From Bradyrhizobium sp. in8p8 (GTDB lineage: Bacteria; Pseudomonadota; Alphaproteobacteria; Rhizobiales; Xanthobacteraceae), in contig NZ_AUGD01000002.1 of the NCBI RefSeq assembly GCF_000426845.1, positions 434,001 through 498,000 of the forward strand: 64,000 nt of DNA, read 5' to 3'. The notes under the pieces are model-generated. The model was given only the letters and a program-made list of their open reading frames with translations, was not told the DNA's origin and did not search any database. Shown one piece after another: positions 50,498 to 58,755 of this stretch; positions within the stretch are counted from its first letter, which is position 1; every line of letters begins with the position of its first letter. Made by a program: the position numbers and the translations under genes.

Positions 50498-51145
50498 ATG
50501 ATTCAGCACATCTCCCGACGCACGCTCGCTCAGATGATCGCCGTCGCCGCCATCCCCTGCCTGGTCGGGCCCGCGCGCGCCGACGACGGCCCCTCCGAAG
50601 CAGACGTATCGCGCGAGGCGATCCTGTACGATCCCGCGGCACCGACCGCGGGAAACCCGAAGGGCGATCTGACGATCGTGGTTTTCTTCGACTATAATTG
50701 CCCCTTCTGCAAGCTAGCGGAGCCCGAGCTTGAGCGGTTGGTGAAGACCGATGGCAACATCCGCCTCGTCTACAAGGACTGGCCGATCCTAACGCCGGAC
50801 TCGATCAAGGGCGCTCAGTGGGCTCTGGCCGCGAAGTATCAGAACCGCTACGACGCCGCGCACTTGGCAATGATGGGCATTCCCGGGCCGAAGATTCCCG
50901 CCGAGCGGATGCGGGAAGCGATCGCGAAGTCCGGCGTCGACATGGCTCGTCTCGATGCCGATCTCCAGGCCCACGGCGACGACATCACCAAGCTCCTGCG
51001 CCGCAATCTCGCCCAGGCGGACTCGCTGGGGCTGATGGGCACGCCCGCCTACATCGTCGGCCAGTACCGTGTGACGCAGGCCCTGAACTACGAAGGCTTC
51101 AAGCGCGTCGCTGCGGACGCGCGTGCCCGCGCGGCAAAGAAGTGA
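50498..51145 (+). CDS. DsbA/ScsC-like periplasmic thiol oxidoreductase
   Basis: A 215-residue protein with a signal peptide (LAQMIAVAAIPCLVGPARAD) and a DsbA-like fold: VVFFDYNCPFCKLAEPELER (CPFC at 68-71), a helical insertion (SIKGAQWALAAKYQNRYDAA), and the cis-proline loop MGTPAYIVG. Its close pairing with dsbD suggests that it is kept reduced, as ScsC is by ScsB, and works as an isomerase or copper-stress chaperone. AAGAAGAAAGG is well placed upstream. Confidence 0.85.
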   Translation: MIQHISRRTLAQMIAVAAIPCLVGPARADDGPSEADVSREAILYDPAAPTAGNPKGDLTIVVFFDYNCPFCKLAEPELERLVKTDGNIRLVYKDWPILTPDSIKGAQWALAAKYQNRYDAAHLAMMGIPGPKIPAERMREAIAKSGVDMARLDADLQAHGDDITKLLRRNLAQADSLGLMGTPAYIVGQYRVTQALNYEGFKRVAADARARAAKK

Positions 51146-51192
51146 GCAACGCGGAGCCGCTCTCAAACCTGGCGTAGGCTGTAGATCGAAGC

Positions 51193-51405
51193 TTGCCGCC
51201 ATCGGCGGTGGCACGCCGGGATCGTCGAATCTCGGACGCACGCCTTCTCTCAAGGACGGACGCATGGAGCGTAGGATATTTCCCGGGACCTGGTACGCCG
51301 GCGTCCCTGATCAGCGATCTTCGCTACGACAAACTCGACTACGTCGGCTTCCGCCGGGCTGTCGCGAACCCGCGCCGACAGGCGGCGTCGAAGGAGCCGA
51401 AATGA
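51193..51405 (+). CDS. possible small protein coupled to the L,D-transpeptidase gene
   Basis: A 70-residue frame from a TTG, ending in an ATGA overlap with the transpeptidase gene. The C-terminal half, ISDLRYDKLDYVGFRRAVAN, looks protein-like; the first half does not. No family recognised and no good ribosome site. It may be a remnant or a leader peptide. Confidence 0.3.
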   Translation: MPPSAVARRDRRISDARLLSRTDAWSVGYFPGPGTPASLISDLRYDKLDYVGFRRAVANPRRQAASKEPK

Positions 51406-52085
51406 TGTCTCACAAGCGATGGGCGGTAGCTGCGGCGCTACTTCTGCCGATGGCGCTCGCAGGCTGTGTGTCCGGTTCCGACATCATGCCCAAGGCGGCG
51501 GCCTACGCGTCGACGTCCGGTTCTCGATATGATGCGGTCTCGGACGGAGACTACACTATTGCTGCTGTTCCTGCCCGCGACTTGAAGACTCGCTATATGC
51601 GTCAGCTCGTCGACGATCCGACCGGAGAGTCTGTCGGGACCGTTGTCGTAGATCCGAAGAACCGATTCCTCTACCTTGTGCAGGAAGGTGGCAAGGCATT
51701 GCGTTACGGCGTGGGCGTCGGCAAGGCCGGCATGGCGTGGTCAGGTACGGCCAAGGTAGCCATCAAACGTGAATGGCCGAGCTGGACACCGACCAGGCAC
51801 ATGATCGCGCGCGAGCCGAACAAATACGTCAAGTGGGCCCGAGGCATGGACGGCGGCACGCAGAACCCGCTCGGTGCGCGCGCGCTCTATCTGTTCAGAA
51901 ACGGCAAGGACACGCTGTACAGGATTCACGGCACCAACGAGCCGTGGTCGATCGGCCAGGCGATGTCCTCCGGCTGCATTCGCATGATGAACCAGGACGT
52001 GATCGATCTGTACCGTCGCGTTCCATCGGGAACCAAGGTCGTGGTGCTTCCGGCCGCCGTGGAGTCCGCAGCCGCCCGCGAATGA
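51402..52085 (+). CDS. L,D-transpeptidase lipoprotein (YkuD family)
   Basis: A 227-residue protein started at the first ATG after AAGGAG. The signal ends in a lipobox (MALAGC), so it is likely a lipoprotein. The YkuD catalytic region reads GTNEPWSIGQAMSSGCIRM, with His just before it and the nucleophile Cys near residue 192; substrate loop PNKYVKWARGMDGGTQNPLG. It would crosslink peptidoglycan or anchor proteins. Its place after dsbD/dsbA fits: the cysteine must be kept reduced. Confidence 0.9.
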   Translation: MMSHKRWAVAAALLLPMALAGCVSGSDIMPKAAAYASTSGSRYDAVSDGDYTIAAVPARDLKTRYMRQLVDDPTGESVGTVVVDPKNRFLYLVQEGGKALRYGVGVGKAGMAWSGTAKVAIKREWPSWTPTRHMIAREPNKYVKWARGMDGGTQNPLGARALYLFRNGKDTLYRIHGTNEPWSIGQAMSSGCIRMMNQDVIDLYRRVPSGTKVVVLPAAVESAAARE

Positions 52086-52149
52086 TTTCATGCCGCGATT
52101 GAGGTCCGACATGTCGTCGCACCGACGAGGCGAGTAACGCCAGAGCGAC

Positions 52150-52533
52150 TTAGATCGCTTCGACCGCCGCCCTCAACTCACCGCGAACTTGTTCCGCGAT
52201 GGCTCTCAGGGATTCGTTTTGTATCGCCTGCATTGACGCGACCGGATCGACCGCCGCGACCTCCGTCTTTCCGGCAACTTCCTGAACAATCACATTGCAC
52301 GGAAGCATGGTGCCGATCTTGTCCTCCGCCATCAGCGCCTCGTGAGCCATCTTTGGATTGCAGGCGCCGAGTATAACGTAGGGCCGGAAGTCGGCCCCGG
52401 TTTTCTCCTTTAGAGTCGACTGCACGTCGATCCTGGTCAACACCCCGAACCCGCGGCCCTTGAGCGCCGATATCGCTCGGTCGACGCCTTCCGCAAAAGG
52501 AACGTCAAGCTTCTTCGCGAAGTAGTAGGACAT
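52150..52533 (-). CDS. DUF302 family protein
   Basis: A 127-residue protein of the DUF302 fold: FAEGVDRAISALKGRGFGVL, DVQSTLKEKTGADFRPYVIL, GACNPKMAHEALMAEDKIGT and LPCNVIVQE. Members occur with copper or sulfur stress genes; the activity is unknown. The conserved GACNP and LPC cysteines suggest metal or redox chemistry. Transcribed with the DUF2892 gene. Confidence 0.88.
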   Translation of the reverse strand: MSYYFAKKLDVPFAEGVDRAISALKGRGFGVLTRIDVQSTLKEKTGADFRPYVILGACNPKMAHEALMAEDKIGTMLPCNVIVQEVAGKTEVAAVDPVASMQAIQNESLRAIAEQVRGELRAAVEAI

Positions 52534-52564
52534 TCCAGACTCCTCTACTGGGTGACCGGCAGAG

Positions 52565-53023
52565 CTACGCCGGTACGGTCGCGTTCGTCCTACCGGTGGA
52601 AGCCCGAAGGGCCGCGTCGGCGCTTTCAGCCGCGTGTCCGAAATCGCCTCTCAGCGCCATGAGGGCTCGGCGTTCCTCCTCGATTTCGTAGGACGTCCGG
52701 AAGCCCAGCTTTCTCAAAACCGGGACCGGAGGGCACCAGCCTTGGATCGCATGCTGAAATAGAAAGCTCGTGACCAACGCCGGAAGGGCGAGCCAGCGCC
52801 GGCTGTTAGTGGCGGCCAGCGCGACGCCGGCGAAGCCGATAACCGCGGCATTGGCTTCGATCGCCCTCTCGATATCCCACTCCTCGTCGATTTCACGCAG
52901 TCGGCCGGCGATCTGATCGCGGTGTTCGGCGAAATAGGCAACGTTGGCCTGCATCGTGCGTTTGATGCGCAGGTTGTCGCTTTCGGAAGAATGGAGAGGC
53001 ACACGGTTTCGCGTCGTCGTCAT
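52565..53023 (-). CDS. DUF2892-type membrane protein
   Basis: A 152-residue protein. The hydrophobic pair AAVIGFAGVALAATNSRRWL and ALPALVTSFLFQHAIQGWCP, then PPVPVLRKLGFRTSYEIEEE, match the YgaP-type DUF2892 membrane domain with a C-terminal extension; N-terminal 50 residues are charged. Often linked with rhodanese, sulfur or metal stress genes. First gene of a short leftward pair with DUF302. Confidence 0.75.
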   Translation of the reverse strand: MTTTRNRVPLHSSESDNLRIKRTMQANVAYFAEHRDQIAGRLREIDEEWDIERAIEANAAVIGFAGVALAATNSRRWLALPALVTSFLFQHAIQGWCPPVPVLRKLGFRTSYEIEEERRALMALRGDFGHAAESADAALRASTGRTNATVPA

Positions 53024-53260
53024 GAATCCTCCACGCGTTGGCCCGACTACGCACGGGGTTTTGGTTTGTTCCTAATCTACATGGCGATAGGTTTGGTCCG
53101 CGATCGCCTGGGTTCGGATGGCGGGAATTGCTCCTCGCCAACGTCAGCCCCAGCTCAAGCCACTCGCTCCCGAAACCTGCTTCGGCCCAAGGACACCGTT
53201 CAAACTTGAACAGCATTCATGTTCAATCGAGTGGCTGACACAACCGTGTGAGTACGGGTC

Positions 53261-53971
53261 CTACGCCCTTCTCATCAGCTTGAGCGAGGCCGCAAGGCGC
53301 AAGCTGCGTTTGCCGGCAAGTGCGATGCCTTCGAGCTCGCCGCTGTCTTCCGTGCAGGTTCCGGAGAACCCGATCCCGACCTCGAGGCCGCCGAACACCG
53401 GGTTCTCCCCCTTCGCCGGCGTATGCTCCTGGTTCAGCATCTCGCCCTTCCAGCGGCCGTCCGCCGAGGAATAGGAGCCAAGATAATAGAAGAACGCATC
53501 GCCGCCGAGGATGCGACCGTCGATCAGCAGCATCACTCCGGACAGTCCGGCATCGATGCCGTCCAGCGCGCTCAGCTTCATCCCGTAGAGCCCGTTGGCG
53601 ATGCCGCCCGGCCCGACCGCACCGCTCGGAGGCAAGCCCTCGTCGTCAAGTCGCGTGAGATTGGCCCAGAATCTGGCGCCCGGCATCGTATCCGAGCTGC
53701 CCTCCAGACGGATCTCGTTGCCATACAGCCGGCCGCGCGCCCCGATCGAGGCGACGTCCGCACCCATCAGCGGCTTGTAGTTGGGATCGTGGTTGTGCCG
53801 CTCGGTGATGACCCCGGCGATAATCTCGCCGTCGCGCTCGACGTACGTGCCTAGATGCGCAAACCCCGAATTGCCGCCCAGCATCTTGCCGTCGTGCAAG
53901 CACATGATGCTGCGGCCAAAACCGTCGTTGACGCCGTATTCAACCTTGTAGAGTCCGTCCAGCAACGTCAT
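53261..53971 (-). CDS. protein with two tandem GrlR-like domains
   Basis: A 236-residue protein. Two repeats of the same beta-fold can be aligned: GLYKVEYGVNDGFGRSIMCL with GKMLGGNSGFAHLGTYVERD, and GLYGMKLSALDGIDAGLSGV with GRILGGDAFFYYLGSYSSAD. The pattern is that of GrlR, which represses type III secretion genes in enteric pathogens through GrlA. Single-domain members are usual; the fused pair is noteworthy. No secretion genes are nearby. The regulatory role is inferred only. Confidence 0.65.
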   Translation of the reverse strand: MTLLDGLYKVEYGVNDGFGRSIMCLHDGKMLGGNSGFAHLGTYVERDGEIIAGVITERHNHDPNYKPLMGADVASIGARGRLYGNEIRLEGSSDTMPGARFWANLTRLDDEGLPPSGAVGPGGIANGLYGMKLSALDGIDAGLSGVMLLIDGRILGGDAFFYYLGSYSSADGRWKGEMLNQEHTPAKGENPVFGGLEVGIGFSGTCTEDSGELEGIALAGKRSLRLAASLKLMRRA

Positions 53972-54221
53972 GAACCCGAAATCGGAAAGAATTGCGCGCT
54001 ACCTAGCATCGTGGCCGGTTTGAAGCCACACGGCTTTTCCGCGCATGACCGCTCACGGGACCCTCAGCGCTACGATGCGAGTATGTCCCTGTTTTGCCTG
54101 ACAGGTCAAATCGACTGCGCAAAATCCGCATTCGTGTGATGTCAGTGGCTTGGCTACTGTGCATGGGGTCGTTTTTCGATTTCGTGTGCGGCTCGCGCAA
54201 GAGACCCCGGACGCAGTCGGC

Positions 54222-54722
54222 ATGACGCTTGAACCGGCTTCCTCCAAGGCACGACCAAGCGGCATGAATGCGACACCGCAAGCAGCCGATGACGAGCTCA
54301 GCGCGATCATCTCCAGCGCCGCAAGGCAGCCGCTGCTCGATGCGGCGTACGAGCTCTGGCGCCAGCGCCATCGCCTGGATACGATTGCGGGCCGGCCGAC
54401 GGCCGAAGAGATCCGTGTCAACCGCACCCTCACCCCTGAGCAGCTCAGCGGCAAGTACCGCCATGATCGCGACCACGCCCATGAAGGGCCGATGTTCGGC
54501 TATGTGAAGCGTGCCCATCCGCGCGCCGACGACCGGGCGATCCGGCAGGCCATCATGACCGCCGTCAAGTTCGAGGATGAATACAACAAGCAATTCGACT
54601 GGAACGGCGATTTCTGGAATTGCGTGGTGCGCGCTGTGGCGCAGGCCGGGCGAAAATATCCGGACTATCTCGAGACCACCTACCGCGACGCCCGCAACGA
54701 TCTTGCCTACTACATGAAGTGA
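54222..54722 (+). CDS. hypothetical protein
   Basis: A 166-residue protein from MTLEPASSKARPSGMNATPQ (a second possible ATG 14 codons on). Conserved-looking core: PLLDAAYELWRQRHRLDTIA, YRHDRDHAHEGPMFGYVKRA, FEDEYNKQFDWNGDFWNCVV. Soluble, helical, family unknown to me. Convergent with the Sel1-repeat gene by a 2-base gap. Confidence 0.55.
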   Translation: MTLEPASSKARPSGMNATPQAADDELSAIISSAARQPLLDAAYELWRQRHRLDTIAGRPTAEEIRVNRTLTPEQLSGKYRHDRDHAHEGPMFGYVKRAHPRADDRAIRQAIMTAVKFEDEYNKQFDWNGDFWNCVVRAVAQAGRKYPDYLETTYRDARNDLAYYMK

Positions 54723-54723
54723 G

Positions 54724-55545
54724 CTAGAAGCATAGCGTGGTGACGAGCTTGCCCTGCTTGTCCTTGATCGCATAGGGGCAACGAATGCGCTCCAGCGCCT
54801 TCCTGGCGTCCTCGTCGCCGAGCGCGGCGGCGCGCTCGTAGTACGCCTTCGCCGCTTGCTTGTCTTTCGCACCGCCGCGGCCTTCCTGTGCGAATGCGCC
54901 CATCCTCTCCAACGCGCCGGGATGGTTTTGTGCCGCCGCCTTCTCGAACAGCGCACGCGCGGCGGCATCGTCCCTGGCGCCGCCCGAGCCTTCGGACAGC
55001 ATCAGGCCAAGCTGGTACTGCGCTTCCGCATTGGTCTCGGCTGCCTTGCCGAGCAGCGCGCGCGCCTGGGCAGGGTCGGCCGGCGCGGCGCCACCTGCGC
55101 CGCCGAGCGCGGCGAGATTGCTGACGCCGCGAGGGTTGCCGGACTGCGCCGCCTTCTCGAACAGCCTTCGCGCTTGCCCTTCGTCCTTGGCAATGCCGGA
55201 GCCGGTGGCGTAGGCGACGCCGAGCTCGACCATGGCCGCACTCGATCCCTTCTCGGCAGCCTTGCGCCAGGCCGCAATCGCCTCGCCGGTCTGCCGGTTG
55301 GCCGCATAGGCTCGGCCGAGCGCGAACATGGCGCGGCGCGCTGACGGCGCGGCCTGCTTGCAGAACTTGATGGCGGTGGCGACGTCTGACGGCGCGATTT
55401 CCGTCACGCCCTTCACGTCCGCCGGTTTGTCGGGATCGCTGGGATCGGCGGCAATGCGGTCGCACAGGACGAGGTCGGCCGATTGCGCATGCGCCATCAC
55501 GGGCACGGCCAGCGCGAAAATCATCGCGAGGAGATTGGTTCGCAT
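54724..55545 (-). CDS. secreted Sel1-repeat protein
   Basis: A 273-residue protein from MRTNLLAMIFALAVPVMAHA (signal peptide). At least four Sel1-like repeats of about 36 residues follow: RRAMFALGRAYAANRQTGEA, AAMVELGVAYATGSGIAKDE, AEAQYQLGLMLSEGSGGARD and ALERMGAFAQEGRGGAKDKQ. These repeats mediate protein contacts. Probably a periplasmic adaptor. The start was chosen by the signal peptide. Confidence 0.8.
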   Translation of the reverse strand: MRTNLLAMIFALAVPVMAHAQSADLVLCDRIAADPSDPDKPADVKGVTEIAPSDVATAIKFCKQAAPSARRAMFALGRAYAANRQTGEAIAAWRKAAEKGSSAAMVELGVAYATGSGIAKDEGQARRLFEKAAQSGNPRGVSNLAALGGAGGAAPADPAQARALLGKAAETNAEAQYQLGLMLSEGSGGARDDAAARALFEKAAAQNHPGALERMGAFAQEGRGGAKDKQAAKAYYERAAALGDEDARKALERIRCPYAIKDKQGKLVTTLCF

Positions 55546-55643
55546 AGTCGTTACGTTGCGTCCCCGCCCCGGCAAGTTCAAGGCTCAAGTCTCGACCAGC
55601 AACGCAGACACGAGCGTCAGAGGAACGAGCATCATCACGATGC

Positions 55644-55676
55644 AAAAATCCGCCGGAGCTTTCGCTCCGGCGGATT
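55644..55676 (-). terminator. intrinsic terminator after glnII
   Basis: AATCCGCCGGAGC-TTTC-GCTCCGGCGGATT makes a 13-bp perfect stem; the minus strand then reads TTTTTGC. It sits about 45 bases past the glnII stop. Confidence 0.9.
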
Positions 55677-55719
55677 GAGACCAACCCGGGCCAGCCCCCC
55701 AGCCCGGGCCGGGAGGATC

Positions 55720-56754
55720 TTAGGCGGCGGCCTTCTTGTCGGTCGGCACGGACGCGATCGTCTTCAGGATCTGCGAAGCGATCTGGTAGGGGTCGCCCTG
55801 CGAGTTCGGACGGCGGTCTTCCAGATAGCCCTTGTAGCCGTTGTTGACGAACGAGTGCGGAACGCGGATCGAAGCACCGCGGTCGGCCACGCCGTAGCTG
55901 AACTTGTTCCAGGGCGCGGTCTCGTGCTTGCCGGTCAGGCGCTTGTCGTTGTCCGGGCCGTAGACGGCGATGTGGTCCATCAGGTTCTTCTCGAAGGCAG
56001 CCATCAGCGACTCGAAATACTCCTTGCCGCCGACCTCGCGCATATAGGCAGTCGAGAAGTTGGCATGCATGCCGGAGCCGTTCCAGTCGGTGTCGCCGAG
56101 CGGCTTGCAGTGGAATTCGATGTCGATGCCGTACTTCTCGGTCAGGCGCAGCATCAGGTAGCGGGCCATCCACATCTGGTCAGCAGCGGTCTTGGAGCCC
56201 TTGCCGAAGATCTGGAATTCCCACTGGCCCTTGGCGACTTCCGCGTTGATGCCTTCATGATTGATGCCGGCAGCCAGGCAGAGGTCCAGATGCTCTTCGA
56301 CGATCTTGCGGGCGATGTCGCCGACGAACTTGTAGCCGACGCCGGTGTAGTACGGGCCCTGCGGCGCCGGATAGCCGTATTCCGGGAAGCCGAGCGGACG
56401 GCCGTCCTTGTAGAAGAAGTATTCCTGCTCGAAGCCGAACCAGGCGCCGGGATCGTCGAGAATGGTGGCGCGCTTGTTGGACGGATGCGGGGTCTTGCCG
56501 TCGGGCATCATGACTTCGCACATCACCAGCACACCGTTGGTGCGCGCGCCATCCGGGAACACCGCGACCGGCTTCAGCACGCAATCGGAGCTGTGACCTT
56601 CGGCCTGCATGGTGGAGGAGCCATCGAAGCCCCAGAGCGGAAGCTGCTCGAGCGTCGGGAACGACGCGAATTCCTTGATCTGAGTTTTGCCGCGCAAATT
56701 CGGAGTCGGCGTATATCCGTCGAGCCAGATGTACTCGAGCTTATACTTGGTCAT
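55720..56754 (-). CDS. glnII: glutamine synthetase type II
   Basis: A 344-residue eukaryotic-type (GSII) enzyme, the length of rhizobial GlnII. Motifs: LPLWGFDGSSTMQAEGHSSD, EQEYFFYK, GINHEGINAEVAKGQWEFQI, DWNGSGMHANFSTAYMR and RGASIRVPHSFVNNGYKGYL with catalytic and nucleotide residues. It makes glutamine from glutamate, ammonia and ATP. Unlike GSI it is not adenylylated. A sigma-54-type promoter upstream and a divergent gstI-like gene indicate nitrogen control. Confidence 0.95.
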   Translation of the reverse strand: MTKYKLEYIWLDGYTPTPNLRGKTQIKEFASFPTLEQLPLWGFDGSSTMQAEGHSSDCVLKPVAVFPDGARTNGVLVMCEVMMPDGKTPHPSNKRATILDDPGAWFGFEQEYFFYKDGRPLGFPEYGYPAPQGPYYTGVGYKFVGDIARKIVEEHLDLCLAAGINHEGINAEVAKGQWEFQIFGKGSKTAADQMWMARYLMLRLTEKYGIDIEFHCKPLGDTDWNGSGMHANFSTAYMREVGGKEYFESLMAAFEKNLMDHIAVYGPDNDKRLTGKHETAPWNKFSYGVADRGASIRVPHSFVNNGYKGYLEDRRPNSQGDPYQIASQILKTIASVPTDKKAAA

Positions 56755-57293
56755 TGAGCCTCTCTGTAGATGATGCGAAAGGTTGGGGGCCCGGGAGGCC
56801 CCCGCACGTTTTGTACCCGGCCATCATCGGCCGGGCCTTCCCAAGCATTTGTCGTGCCAAAAGGACGCAGGGCGAGAGGTTTTCCGCGGAGCGGGTCTCT
56901 CCGTGCCACCGACGAGGCCCCACCTTGACTGTGCGTCATAGCCGCGCACCCTCGCGTGATGCTGCACGGCGGAATGGCGGGGAAAACGCCCGTTTCTCAA
57001 GCAGTGGACGGGCACTTTGAGGCTGCCGACCAAACGCGCATCAACGGCCGGCAATTTTCGCAAAGGCTGACACCCCTGCCCAGCAACCTTTGGAACGGCC
57101 TACGCGTTAGCCTTCGAGACGCTGCCTCGGGAGATGCAGCAGGCCGCCTGCCTACAAAATAAGCGGCAACTGATCTCCTTTTCAGCACTTTCCAATTCGG
57201 GAAGCGCGGCCGATATGGGGACTCCAGTAACCACAATCGAACGAGTCGGGCGCACCATGGAGGCCAAGGCGCTTCGACCAAGGAGAAATCGCA
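56755..57293. promoter_or_regulatory. 539-base divergent control region of glnII and the gstI-like gene
   Basis: No gene seen. It contains the sigma-54-type promoter for glnII and the start region of the gstI-like gene. In Rhizobium leguminosarum the divergent glnII/gstI region is controlled by NtrC, which activates glnII and represses gstI; a similar arrangement is inferred here. No NtrC site was identified with certainty. Confidence 0.6.
56844..56859 (-). promoter_or_regulatory. sigma-54 (-24/-12) promoter for glnII
   Basis: Reading on the minus strand: TGGCAC-GACAA-ATGCT, compared with the consensus TGGCAC-N5-TTGCW, a single mismatch. It lies about 90 bases before the glnII start. Transcription of Bradyrhizobium glnII from a nif/ntr-type promoter is known. 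Confidence 0.75.
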
Positions 57294-57497
57294 ATGATGA
57301 ACAATGGTCTAAGTCACGGATCTGCGAAGATCTATCAATTCCCCGCCGGGGGCCGCGCGGCTCTCGCCGGACGCCGCTATGGCGACACCCGCCTTCCTGC
57401 CGATCACGCTTCGCCGCCTTCGAACGTCTCGATTTGCAGCGACAGCTGGTATCATCAGGATGCAGTCGACGAAGCCAAGCCGAAATGGGACCGCTGA
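57294..57497 (+). CDS. gstI: DUF2735 protein, probable GstI (glutamine synthetase translation inhibitor)
   Basis: A 67-residue protein with AAGGAG 8 bases before its ATG. The DUF2735 signature is plain: SAKIYQFPAGGRAALAGRRY, GDTRLPADHASPP, SDSWYHQDAVDEAKPKW. Rhizobium leguminosarum gstI encodes a peptide of about 63 residues, divergent from glnII, which inhibits GlnII translation under nitrogen excess. Size, orientation and position agree; inhibition in this organism is inferred. Confidence 0.7.
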   Translation: MMNNGLSHGSAKIYQFPAGGRAALAGRRYGDTRLPADHASPPSNVSICSDSWYHQDAVDEAKPKWDR

Positions 57498-57552
57498 TGC
57501 CTTTACTCGGTTTGAAAGCGCCGCACCCTCGCCGTCACGCGGTGGCAGTTCG

Positions 57553-57587
57553 AAAAGGACCGAAACAACGGAGTTTCGGTCCTTTTT
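57553..57587 (+). terminator. bidirectional intrinsic terminator
   Basis: GGACCGAAAC-AACGGA-GTTTCGGTCC, preceded by AAAA and followed by TTTTT. It lies between the gstI-like gene and a converging gene and should end both. Confidence 0.9.
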
Positions 57588-57610
57588 GATTCCGGCGCGA
57601 ACCACATCAT

Positions 57611-57922
57611 TCAGATCACCGCGCAGGCCGTAACCGGGCGCTTCAGGTGCTTCACCGTCGTGGGCCCGGCCTTGGGAATCCTCAATGTGACCCCAGCCCC
57701 CGAATAGCGTATCCCCGAAACCGCCGGTCTCCTGGCCAGCGTGACCGGCTCACCGTCGATCTGGAGGAAGGCGCGCCTGTCGCCGTCATAAAGCCCGATA
57801 ATGAACTGCGTACCATCGACACAGCGATAGGTCTGGAACGTCTGTGCGTCGGCCCGCCGTGCTGCCAGGATTCCGGCCACCAGCATGGTGACGACCAAAA
57901 CAATGGCCTTGTGTCGGTCCAT
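57611..57922 (-). CDS. MliC-like secreted lysozyme inhibitor
   Basis: A 103-residue protein from MDRHKAIVLVVTMLVAGILA (signal peptide). The mature part fits the MliC/PliC pattern: YRCVDGTQFIIGLYDGDRRA, FLQIDGEPVTLARRPAVSG, and IRYSGAGVTLRIPKAG. Such proteins block C-type lysozyme with a conserved SGIRY loop. There is no lipobox cysteine directly after the signal, so a soluble periplasmic form is likely. Confidence 0.75.
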   Translation of the reverse strand: MDRHKAIVLVVTMLVAGILAARRADAQTFQTYRCVDGTQFIIGLYDGDRRAFLQIDGEPVTLARRPAVSGIRYSGAGVTLRIPKAGPTTVKHLKRPVTACAVI

Positions 57923-57990
57923 GTTCGCCCTCTCTAATGGACTCAAGGATGCCGTAGCGCATCCATGGAACCATAACCCAACCTGATCTC

Positions 57991-58734
57991 ATGTCAGACT
58001 CTCCTGCCCGTCATCTTGCCCTGCAAGGCGCCAGCAATTTTCGCGATCTGGGCGGTTATCCGACCACCGACGGCCGCATCACGCGTTGGCGGCACATCTT
58101 CCGCTCCAATCATCTCGGCCAGCTCACCGCTGCCGACATCGAGATCGTCCGCGCACTGGGCGTCAGAAGCGCATTCGATTTTCGCGGGCTGGAAGAGCGC
58201 GCGGCCGGGCTCTGCGCCCTGAACGAGATCATGGTGCATCCGCTTCCGATCGAGCCGACCGTGGTGGCCGCGCTACGCACCGAACTCGCCCGGGGCAAGC
58301 TCACGGCGCCGGTGGCGCTGGAGCTCATGCGCGAGTCCTATCGCAACTATGTTCGCCACAACACGCACTGCTTTCGCGCGCTGTTCGGCCATCTGCTGGA
58401 AGACCGCGCGCCGCTGGTGATTCACTGCACCGCCGGGAAGGACCGGACCGGCTTCGCCAGCGCGCTGATCCTGCATGCGCTCGGCGTGCCCGATGACGTC
58501 ATTGCCGAGGACTACCTCTTGACCAAACGGCACTACAGGCGCGACGTGTCAACCGCCTCGGATCTTCCCGCCGATGTTCTCGAGGCCATCGGCAGCGTCG
58601 ATGCCTCCTATCTTGCTGCGGCTTTCGAAGCCGTCGGCCATGAATATGGCGATCTCGAAACCTATCTGCGCGATGGGCTCAAGCTCGGCGCGGCAGAGCG
58701 AAGCGCGCTAAAGGCTCGCTATCTGCAATCATAG
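57991..58734 (+). CDS. tyrosine-protein phosphatase (Y_phosphatase3 type)
   Basis: A 247-residue enzyme with the P-loop HCTAGKDRTGFA (C146, R152) and N-terminal SNFRDLGGYPTTDGR, the standard opening of the bacterial dual-specificity family related to MptpB. It may dephosphorylate tyrosine, serine or phosphoinositides. It is followed by a dehydrogenase gene 21 bases on, possibly cotranscribed. Confidence 0.88.
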   Translation: MSDSPARHLALQGASNFRDLGGYPTTDGRITRWRHIFRSNHLGQLTAADIEIVRALGVRSAFDFRGLEERAAGLCALNEIMVHPLPIEPTVVAALRTELARGKLTAPVALELMRESYRNYVRHNTHCFRALFGHLLEDRAPLVIHCTAGKDRTGFASALILHALGVPDDVIAEDYLLTKRHYRRDVSTASDLPADVLEAIGSVDASYLAAAFEAVGHEYGDLETYLRDGLKLGAAERSALKARYLQS

Positions 58735-58755
58735 GCGGCCGCGCCGGAGAACGAC

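Noticed and set aside
54710..56173. A 487-codon minus-strand frame across glnII and the Sel1 gene
   Set aside because: It is an out-of-frame reading of two certain genes, with Arg-rich composition typical of shifted GC-rich coding DNA.
55483..56757. A 424-codon plus-strand frame opposite glnII
   Set aside because: Pure antisense of glnII, kept open by codon bias.
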